From contig JAHBUO010000009.1 in assembly GCA_019638025.1 (NCBI GenBank), positions 1 to 64,000 on the forward strand: 64,000 nt of DNA, in the 5' to 3' direction. Positions 16,523 through 23,586 of the stretch are shown here, one piece after another. The notes beneath the pieces were generated by a model, which worked only from the letters and a program-made list of their open reading frames with translations, did no database searches and had not been told where the DNA came from. The translations under genes and the position numbers were made by a program. The DNA is from Ignavibacteriaceae bacterium. GTDB taxonomy: Bacteria; Bacteroidota; Ignavibacteria; Ignavibacteriales; Ignavibacteriaceae. Each line of letters begins with the position of its first letter. The first letter of the stretch is position 1.

Positions 16523-18090
16523 ATCCTATTCTTTTTGGAATTTTATTTCTATTCATATTTGATAATCCAAATATTTACTCACAAATATCTCCGGGTGAAT
16601 TGTCAAGAGTACACTCAAATTTAGAAGGAATGAGTAATTGTACTAAATGCCATGAGCTTGGGCAAAAAGTCGATTCAAAAAAATGTTTGAATTGTCATTC
16701 TGAAATAAAAGAATTAATTAATCAGAAAAGAGGTTATCATTCATCTGATGAGGTTACAAAAAAGGAATGTTGGGATTGTCACAGCGAACATCACGGAAGA
16801 AATTTTGAGATAATCCGATTCGACACTAAGAATTTTGACCATGCAAAAACCGGATATCCACTTATAGGCAAGCATAAATCCGCAAGTTGTAATGATTGTC
16901 ATCAAGAAAAAAATATTCTCAATAAAAAATTCAAATCTAAAAAGACCTATCTTGGATTAGATAGGAAATGTCAGTCTTGTCATTACGATTATCATCAAAC
17001 AACACTCGGAAATGATTGTTTACAATGTCACAATTACAATACTTTTCGACCCGCTGAAAAATTTAATCATCAGAAAAGTAAATTTAATCTTACAGGAAAA
17101 CATCTTGAGGTAAAGTGCGAAAAGTGTCACAAAATTGAAGTTAGAAATGATAAAGAGTTTCAAAAATTTAAAGGATTAAAATTTTCAAATTGTAATGATT
17201 GCCACGTTGATGTACATAATACTCGGTTTGGTAGTGATTGTCAGAAGTGTCACAATACAAATTCATTTCTGAATGTTAATCAATCCAAATTTAATCATGA
17301 TATAACAAAATTTCCTTTAACCGGAAAACACACTTCCTTAAACTGTAGTCAGTGCCATGGAGTAAAATTGTCATCTAAGCCTAAACATGAAAAGTGCTCT
17401 GATTGTCATACAGAATATCATAACTCAGAATTTATTACTAGGGAATCAAAAGGTGAGTGTAGCGAATGCCATTCAACAAGCGGATTTTCTCCATCAAAAT
17501 TCACAGTTGAATTACATCAATTAACAAAATTCAAACTAACCGGAAAACATCTTGCAATTCCATGTTATAAGTGCCATTTTGTTGATAAGAAATATGCTTT
17601 CAAAATTAATAGTGAAAAGTGTAGTGATTGCCACAACAACATTCATCTAAAAGAACTTAATGAAAAATATTTGGTCGAAAAAGATTGTCTTAACTGTCAT
17701 CAAGTGGAAGGATGGGAGAAAATTAATTTTGAGCATTCAATCACCGGTTTTAATTTAGTTGGTAAGCATAGTACTATTAATTGTAATTCGTGTCATAGAA
17801 ACAATCAAGGGGAAATAGTATTTAATTCTGTGCAAAAGAATTGTTCTGATTGCCATCTTGATATTCATCTAGGTCAATTTAATCAAAATGGTGTAACGGA
17901 TTGTTCTCGTTGTCACACTTTTTATAATTGGAAACCGGATAGTTTTAATCATAACTCAACACGCTTCCCTTTGACCGGTGCTCATTCAAAAATTGATTGT
18001 AATAAATGTCACAAGACTACTCTAAAGGACGATAAAAAAATTACTTTATACAAATTTGATGATATAAAATGCGCAGTTTGTCATACTTAA
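16504..18090 (+). CDS. Periplasmic 20-haem cytochrome c
   Basis: Twenty CxxCH haem-binding motifs are present, starting with CTKCH and ending with CAVCH two residues from the C-terminus. Six modules share the pattern F-x-H-x3-T-x-F-x-L-x-G-K-H followed by CxxCH, and many spare histidines can serve as distal ligands, as in c3/c7-type cytochromes. The sequence from 16504 encodes a signal peptide (KLKELNP, hydrophobic GILFLFIF, then YSQ), required for haem attachment in the periplasm, but no ATG, GTG or TTG lies before it. ATC at 16504 with GGAGAG nine bases upstream is my best start; TTG 16600 or ATG 16630 would lose export. It overlaps the preceding gene by 19 bases and the next by 22. Confidence 0.88.
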   Translation: MKLKELNPILFGILFLFIFDNPNIYSQISPGELSRVHSNLEGMSNCTKCHELGQKVDSKKCLNCHSEIKELINQKRGYHSSDEVTKKECWDCHSEHHGRNFEIIRFDTKNFDHAKTGYPLIGKHKSASCNDCHQEKNILNKKFKSKKTYLGLDRKCQSCHYDYHQTTLGNDCLQCHNYNTFRPAEKFNHQKSKFNLTGKHLEVKCEKCHKIEVRNDKEFQKFKGLKFSNCNDCHVDVHNTRFGSDCQKCHNTNSFLNVNQSKFNHDITKFPLTGKHTSLNCSQCHGVKLSSKPKHEKCSDCHTEYHNSEFITRESKGECSECHSTSGFSPSKFTVELHQLTKFKLTGKHLAIPCYKCHFVDKKYAFKINSEKCSDCHNNIHLKELNEKYLVEKDCLNCHQVEGWEKINFEHSITGFNLVGKHSTINCNSCHRNNQGEIVFNSVQKNCSDCHLDIHLGQFNQNGVTDCSRCHTFYNWKPDSFNHNSTRFPLTGAHSKIDCNKCHKTTLKDDKKITLYKFDDIKCAVCHT

Positions 18091-19337
18091 CTGTTTTATT
18101 AATTCTGATTTCAGAATTATATGCACAATCACCGCATGGTGAAAACTTTTCAATCGAATGTTCTATTTGTCACTCTGATAATAGTTGGAATAAACTTATT
18201 GAACCGATAAAGTTCGACCATAGCCAAACAAAATTCCGGTTGCTTGGACAACACAGAAGGTTGGAATGTAAATCTTGTCATCAGAGTTTAGAGTTTAATC
18301 TGATTCAAACTGATTGCGCATCTTGTCACCAAGATGTTCATCAGAATAGTGTTAGTAAAGATTGCCTTGTATGTCATGATTTCAACAGTTGGATTGTAAA
18401 AGATATAATCAAACTACACCAATCAAGTCGATTTCCGTTAGTAGGCAAACACAAATCAGCGGATTGTTCAGATTGTCATCGTGATTATGATAATCGTATT
18501 TTTAGACCGAACGGCATTGAGTGTTTCGACTGTCATAAGAATGATTTCAATAATTCACAAAATCCAAATCACGTGATTGCCGGGTTTGACAAAGATTGTC
18601 TATTGTGTCATTCCATGAATCAACAATCCTGGAATAAAAGTAATTTTAACCATGACTTCTTTCCATTAGTAGGGGGACATAAAATTGGAAATTGTTTTGC
18701 TTGTCACACACAGTCAAATTTTAAAGGTTTAACTAAAGATTGTTATAGTTGTCACAAATCTGATTATGAAAATGTTTTAAGTCCTAATCACGTCTCCGGA
18801 AATTTCTCAAAAGAATGTAGTGAGTGTCATAATATCAATGGTTGGGTTCCGGCTTCATTTAATCATAATTTAACACAATTTCCTTTAACCGGAAGACATG
18901 TAAATCTTTCATGTCAATTGTGTCATTCGGGCGGATATTCCGGTACTTCCAGCGAATGTTATAGTTGTCATAAAAACGATTATGAAAATGGACAAAACAA
19001 TCCAAATCATGTAGTTGCTAATTTTCCAACTGAATGTAGAGTTTGCCATTCTACAAATGGATGGACTCCTTCGAATTTTCAACACGATGCACAGTACTTT
19101 CCGATATATTCGGGAAAACATAGAAATAAATGGAGTAACTGTTCTGATTGTCATCGAGTACCAACATCATTTGCAAGCTTTTCTTGTATTGATTGTCACG
19201 AACATCGCAAAAGTAGAATGGATGATGAGCATAGTGATGTTAATGGTTATGTGTATGTGAGTAATGCTTGTCTTTCTTGCCATCCCAAAGGAGATTCAGA
19301 TAAACCGATTAATTTTAATAGACTTCAGACAAGATGA
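18069..19337 (+). CDS. Periplasmic 16-haem cytochrome c
   Basis: Protein of 422 residues with a signal peptide (SYLTVLLILISELYAQ) and sixteen CxxCH motifs, from CSICH to CLSCH. Five modules have the F-x-H...F-P-L-x-G-x-H...CxxCH pattern seen in the preceding protein, and a second repeat type (CYSCHKxDYENxxxPNHV) appears in the middle, so the gene grew by internal duplication and is related to its neighbour. The start lies inside the end of the 20-haem gene and its stop overlaps the beta-barrel gene start, indicating tight translational coupling. Export and haem attachment by the Ccm or Ccs system would be needed; none is in the window. Confidence 0.92.
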   Translation: MRSLSYLTVLLILISELYAQSPHGENFSIECSICHSDNSWNKLIEPIKFDHSQTKFRLLGQHRRLECKSCHQSLEFNLIQTDCASCHQDVHQNSVSKDCLVCHDFNSWIVKDIIKLHQSSRFPLVGKHKSADCSDCHRDYDNRIFRPNGIECFDCHKNDFNNSQNPNHVIAGFDKDCLLCHSMNQQSWNKSNFNHDFFPLVGGHKIGNCFACHTQSNFKGLTKDCYSCHKSDYENVLSPNHVSGNFSKECSECHNINGWVPASFNHNLTQFPLTGRHVNLSCQLCHSGGYSGTSSECYSCHKNDYENGQNNPNHVVANFPTECRVCHSTNGWTPSNFQHDAQYFPIYSGKHRNKWSNCSDCHRVPTSFASFSCIDCHEHRKSRMDDEHSDVNGYVYVSNACLSCHPKGDSDKPINFNRLQTR

Positions 19338-20932
19338 AATCTCTTTTCATAATTTTTATTCTTAATATTTTGACTTACTCGCAAGGTTTCAACGAGTTAT
19401 TGGGGAAAGTTAGTTATTTGAGCAATCAACTTGTTTATGTTGAATTCAAATCTACAAATGGAATTATTATCGGTGATACATTATTCATAAGAAATAATGG
19501 GCAACTTAGTAAAGCTTTAATTGTGGAGTATCTCTCAAGCAAATCAAGTGCTTGTGTTAGACTTGGAAATATTGATTTTGCAAAGGGAGATGAAGTAATA
19601 GCCATAATTCTGAACGAAAAAAAAATATCCGATGATAATGTTAGTATCGATACGATGGATTATGCAGTCGATTCAACTCAATTCAAAACAGATTCAGAAA
19701 ATAAGAGGCAAAAAAAATCAAGTAAAGAATTTTCTCGTGGAAAATTTTCGGTTCAATCATATTCAATGATGGATAATTACGAAAGTTATTATTCATCTCA
19801 GCGATGGCGTTACACACTTAAATATTCTTCAAATCAACTTTATGATGAGAAAGTTAGCTTCAATAGTTATATGACATATTCTTTTAGAGGGGATGATAGA
19901 AATAAATTTCAAATAACTAATTCCAAATACTTGAAGGTTTATGATTTTTCTCTCAAGTATTCAATAAATAAAAAATCAAGTTTTTCTATTGGACGGGTAT
20001 ATGATAATTCGATATCAAGCATGGGAGCGACTGATGGGGCTATTTACAAAAATGATTTTGATATTTTTGAAGGTGGAATTGTTTTAGGGAAGCGGTCAAA
20101 TACGTATGACAATATTCAGACAAACATACTTCCGCAGTTTGGGCTTTTTCTAAGTCGTACTGATAAAATATTTCACGGAACTACGTTTAATACAGTATCA
20201 TTCTTTCAACAGATGAATAGAAGTATAATTGACAGACGATTTTTGTACTTTCAACACCACAATGATTTTATTCCGATTACTCAATTTAATTTTTCAACAG
20301 AAGTCGATTTCTTCACCCTGAATAATGGAATTAAAAAAAGTGAACTGACTCTAACAAGCATCTATTTTAATGCTTTAGTTTCACCTAATAAAATCACATC
20401 TTTCAATCTTTCTTATGATGGAAGAAAAGATGTAGTCTATATCGAAACCTATAAAAACTTTATCGATAGTTTATATGAAAATGAAACGCGACACGGATTA
20501 AAAATCGGTGCAAATATTAAACCGTTTCAAAATGTTTTTGTTGGTTTAAATTTTGGGAAACGATTTATGGATTCGGATAATAGAAGAAGCGAAAATTATG
20601 GAGCGTATTTCTCCTGGTATCAAATCCCATCTTTAAATTCCAACTTTTCTATGAGTTTTACCAATCTTGTGAATTCCTATTCAAAAGGAATCTCATTACA
20701 ATTTCAATTGAGTAAATTATTTTATGAAGACTTATTCAACACAAGTATTTCTTATGGTTTCACCGATTTGACATTTTTAAATAATGTGTCTCGCTTAAAG
20801 TATAATTCAATAGGATTTGAGCTTTCACATAATCTGTTCGATAATTCTAGTATAAATCTTAACTCAGAATTAGTTACCTCCGAAGGGAAATATAATCTCC
20901 GCATTAATGTTGAGTTATCAATAAATTTTTAG
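19334..20932 (+). CDS. Predicted outer-membrane beta-barrel partner of the multihaem cytochromes
   Basis: Protein of 532 residues with a signal peptide (LFIIFILNILTYSQ). Residues about 20-100 look like a small beta domain (LGKVSYLSNQLVYVEF; GDTLFIRNNGQ), then a lysine-rich linker at about 125-135, and from 140 onward alternating aromatic/polar strands typical of a porin, ending LRINVELSINF with terminal phenylalanine. Its ATG overlaps the stop of the 16-haem cytochrome by four bases (ATGA). By position it could be the porin of a porin-cytochrome conduit carrying electrons across the outer membrane. No sequence similarity to MtrB, PioB or OmbB can be claimed by eye. Confidence 0.65.
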   Translation: MKSLFIIFILNILTYSQGFNELLGKVSYLSNQLVYVEFKSTNGIIIGDTLFIRNNGQLSKALIVEYLSSKSSACVRLGNIDFAKGDEVIAIILNEKKISDDNVSIDTMDYAVDSTQFKTDSENKRQKKSSKEFSRGKFSVQSYSMMDNYESYYSSQRWRYTLKYSSNQLYDEKVSFNSYMTYSFRGDDRNKFQITNSKYLKVYDFSLKYSINKKSSFSIGRVYDNSISSMGATDGAIYKNDFDIFEGGIVLGKRSNTYDNIQTNILPQFGLFLSRTDKIFHGTTFNTVSFFQQMNRSIIDRRFLYFQHHNDFIPITQFNFSTEVDFFTLNNGIKKSELTLTSIYFNALVSPNKITSFNLSYDGRKDVVYIETYKNFIDSLYENETRHGLKIGANIKPFQNVFVGLNFGKRFMDSDNRRSENYGAYFSWYQIPSLNSNFSMSFTNLVNSYSKGISLQFQLSKLFYEDLFNTSISYGFTDLTFLNNVSRLKYNSIGFELSHNLFDNSSINLNSELVTSEGKYNLRINVELSINF

Positions 20933-20951
20933 AAGTTCTCAACGTTATTTG

Positions 20952-20982
20952 TTGACAAAAGAAATAATCATGCATAAGTTTG
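20952..20982 (+). promoter_or_regulatory. Bacteroidota-type promoter for the gene at 21024
   Basis: TTGAC at 20952-20956 and TAAGTTTG at 20975-20982 are 20 bases apart (TTG to TA), identical in geometry to the rplU and nuo promoters. The gene starts 41 bases further on, leaving a leader with GGAG about nine bases before the ATG. Confidence 0.6.
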
Positions 20983-21023
20983 AATTGTAGTTAATTATTA
21001 TTTACACATTATGGAGATTAGTT

Positions 21024-21674
21024 ATGAAAAAGCTATTAGTAGTTGCCCTGCTTTTAGTTATGAGTGCAAACTTTAATATTTTCGCACAACCTGTTAGCGG
21101 TAGTAAAGCGATTCTATTTCAATTCAGTGGTTTGAGTTTCTTACAAGCAAATGAATTTGAAGGTGGAGCCGGCGCAAAATATTTCTTGAACAACAGAATT
21201 GCAGTAAGAGGTCTCGTTAAATTTTCCAACAGTTCAAGTGTAACACCTTGGAATGGTGTTTCTGCAGGAAATGATGGAGAATCTTCAACAACTATGTTAG
21301 GACTAGGAGCTGCAGTTCAGTATTATATGACTATCGGTGAAATGTCACCATATTTTGGCGGTGGCGCAGCTTTCTCAACAACTTCAAGTGAAACCAAAAG
21401 CGCATATCCAAATGGTGGTTCACAAACAGTTACAAAAGATGATCCTGCAACTAACGCTGGAACAAGAATAGATGTTTATGCTCTTCTTGGCGTTGAATAT
21501 TTCATCAAAGAGAACATAAGTCTTTCAGCTGAATATAGACTCGGTTACGGAAGTTTATCACGGGCTGATTATTCCATCACTTCAGGTGGTACAACAACTA
21601 CAACTAAACAAGGAAGCTCTTCATCTTTAGGAATTAACAGCCAAGGTTTGTTAACAATCGCTTTCTATTGGTAA
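21024..21674 (+). CDS. Small outer-membrane beta-barrel protein (OmpA/OmpW-like porin fold)
   Basis: Protein of 216 residues. The signal peptide is MKKLLVVALLLVMSANFNIFAQ with likely cleavage near 21-22. The mature part is glycine-rich with about eight amphipathic strands: for example GGAGAKYFLNNRIAVRGLVKF, AAVQYYMTIGEMSPYFGGG and VYALLGVEYFIKENISLSAEY, ending GLLTIAFYW with a terminal aromatic residue. This fits the opacity-protein/OmpA-like eight-stranded barrels common as abundant outer-membrane proteins. It has its own promoter and terminator and is a single-gene unit; function is unknown. Confidence 0.75.
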   Translation: MKKLLVVALLLVMSANFNIFAQPVSGSKAILFQFSGLSFLQANEFEGGAGAKYFLNNRIAVRGLVKFSNSSSVTPWNGVSAGNDGESSTTMLGLGAAVQYYMTIGEMSPYFGGGAAFSTTSSETKSAYPNGGSQTVTKDDPATNAGTRIDVYALLGVEYFIKENISLSAEYRLGYGSLSRADYSITSGGTTTTTKQGSSSSLGINSQGLLTIAFYW

Positions 21675-21695
21675 GATAAATTATTTTAGTTTCTT

Positions 21696-21726
21696 AAAGC
21701 CTGCTGGATTCAGCAGGCTTTTTTAT
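21696..21726 (+). terminator. Intrinsic terminator after the gene at 21024
   Basis: AAGCCTGCTG (21697-21706) pairs with CAGCAGGCTT (21711-21720) around loop GATT and is followed by T-rich sequence (21719-21724). It is a perfect ten-base stem. Confidence 0.9.
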
Positions 21727-21766
21727 TCTGCTTTTATTACTTAGTCAATATTTCTATCTTTGTAAG

Positions 21767-22831
21767 ATGGATTTAACACTTGATAAATATGAATACGTTG
21801 GTGCAGTTCACATGCATTCGAATTTTTCGGATGGCTCCGGTGATGCAGGAGAAATTGCTGAAATAGCGAATGAAGTTGGTCTCGATTTCATAATTTTAAC
21901 CGACCACAACACTCTCAGAGCACTTCATGAAGGTTTTGAAGGATTTTATGGCAAGACTTTCATGATGGTCGGGTGTGAAATTAACGATAAAGAAAATAAA
22001 AACCATTATATCGCTTTAGGGATTGATGAAACAATCTCTACAAGGCTCCCGGCAAAAGAATATGTGAAGGAAGTTAAAGAAGCCGGAGGAATAGGCTTTT
22101 TAGCACATCCGCATGAAAAAAGAAATTCGATGAAAGAACATCCCCCTTATCCATGGACTGAATGGGACACGGATGATTTCACCGGAATAGAAATTTGGAA
22201 CCACATGTCTGAGTGGATGGAAAACTTAACCGAGCAAAATAAATATCAATCGTTTTTGCATCCGTTAAAAACTATTGTTTCTCCGCCTGAAGAGACTCTC
22301 CGAGTCTGGGACAAGCTGAGTCTTAAAAGAAAAGTTGTAGGCATCGGTGGAATTGATGCACATGCTCACAAAGTAAATGTCTTGGGTTTTGTTGAAGTGG
22401 AAGTTTTTCCATATAAAGTGTTGTTCAAATCAATTAGAACTCATATTTTAACAGATAAGAATTTTGTTATTGACTCCGGTAAGGATAATATCGCTGCAAC
22501 TAAAGAAATTATACTTTCAGCATTAAAATATGGGAATTGCTTTATATCTAATTCCTATCACGGAGATGCTAGCGGATTCAGGTTTTATATTGAAAAAGAT
22601 AACAAGTTTTATGGGATGGGAGATACAGTTCCATTCGATACAGCTTTAACGCTAAAAGTTTTGCTCCCCGGAAATAGGGGAACAGTGAAAGTGATTAAGA
22701 ACGGAGTTTGTGTAAGCGTTCTCCGCGATAATCAAAGTAAATTTGATGTTGATTCCCCGGGTGTTTATCGGGTTGAAGTGTATCTTGGCGAAAAAGCTTG
22801 GATATTTTCGAATCATATAAGAATCGAATAA
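21767..22831 (+). CDS. PHP-domain metallophosphoesterase-like protein
   Basis: Protein of 354 residues of the PHP superfamily, which uses a trinuclear metal centre for phosphoester hydrolysis. The first metal motif is HMHSNFSDG (H15, H17, D22), the second ILTDHNTLRA, followed by GCEIN and AHPHEKRN, and GIDAHAH near 200, so the ligand set looks complete. After the PHP domain an extra beta-rich part (about 270-354) resembles a small immunoglobulin-like domain and ends at the C-terminus. No signal peptide is seen, so it acts in the cytoplasm. The substrate is unknown. A TATCTTTG element ends only four bases before the ATG and there is no Shine-Dalgarno, suggesting a leaderless transcript. Confidence 0.85.
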   Translation: MDLTLDKYEYVGAVHMHSNFSDGSGDAGEIAEIANEVGLDFIILTDHNTLRALHEGFEGFYGKTFMMVGCEINDKENKNHYIALGIDETISTRLPAKEYVKEVKEAGGIGFLAHPHEKRNSMKEHPPYPWTEWDTDDFTGIEIWNHMSEWMENLTEQNKYQSFLHPLKTIVSPPEETLRVWDKLSLKRKVVGIGGIDAHAHKVNVLGFVEVEVFPYKVLFKSIRTHILTDKNFVIDSGKDNIAATKEIILSALKYGNCFISNSYHGDASGFRFYIEKDNKFYGMGDTVPFDTALTLKVLLPGNRGTVKVIKNGVCVSVLRDNQSKFDVDSPGVYRVEVYLGEKAWIFSNHIRIE

Positions 22832-22870
22832 AAATATTTATAAAATAAATTAATCGGAGTGATGAAATAA

Positions 22871-23557
22871 ATGTTAGGTCAGAAGAAAAAAATTTCTCGA
22901 AAAGAAATCAAAGAAGATCGTTTGGTTACTTTCTATTATGAAGCTATTGCACTTTTCGAAGAACATAAAAAGAATATATTGATAGGTGCTGGAGCACTTG
23001 CCGTTATTATTCTTGCATTTGTACTTTATACAAATAACAAAATGGCTGATAATGAAATTGCAAATGTTGAATTGGGTAGAGTAATCTCCCTTTATGACTC
23101 AGGTTCTTTCATGGAAGCTATTGAAGGAAAACCGGGGACAAATGTTATCGGATTCAAAAAAATAGTTGAGATGTACGGTAGCACCGAAAATGGTGAGATT
23201 GCAAAAATTTACCTTGCCAATTCCTACTATGCACTCGGCAAATTTGATGAAGCAGAAAAATATTATGATGACTACAGTGGAGGTATCGATTTATTTAAAT
23301 CTACCGCTCTTGCCGGACTCGCTGCTTGCAAGGAAGCAAAAGAAGACTTCAAATCAGCTGCTGAATTGTATATGAAAGCTGCTAAAATTACCGAAGAAAA
23401 TGTTCTCAACCCGAAGTATCTTGTATTAGCCGGAATTAATCTCTTACATTCAGATAACAAATCGCAAGCTAAAGAGATTTTTACACAAGTTAAAAAAGAT
23501 TTTGCAAAATCAGCTTATATCAGAGAAGTGGATAGATACCTTTCTCAAAGTGAATAA
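22871..23557 (+). CDS. YfgM/TPR-like membrane-anchored protein
   Basis: Protein of 228 residues with a cytoplasmic N-terminal segment of about 35 residues rich in lysine, one membrane helix at about 37-54 (NILIGAGALAVIILAFVLYT), and a periplasmic TPR-like region (AKIYLANSYYALGKFDEAEKYY, LAGLAACKEAKEDFKSAAELY, LAGINLLHSDNKSQAKEIF). This layout resembles YfgM, which associates with the Sec translocon and periplasmic chaperones in proteobacteria. It lies 29 bases before the T9SS cargo gene, but the pairing may be fortuitous. Confidence 0.75.
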   Translation: MLGQKKKISRKEIKEDRLVTFYYEAIALFEEHKKNILIGAGALAVIILAFVLYTNNKMADNEIANVELGRVISLYDSGSFMEAIEGKPGTNVIGFKKIVEMYGSTENGEIAKIYLANSYYALGKFDEAEKYYDDYSGGIDLFKSTALAGLAACKEAKEDFKSAAELYMKAAKITEENVLNPKYLVLAGINLLHSDNKSQAKEIFTQVKKDFAKSAYIREVDRYLSQSE

Positions 23558-23586
23558 GGGTTAACCAAACAAACAAAGGAGAAAAA

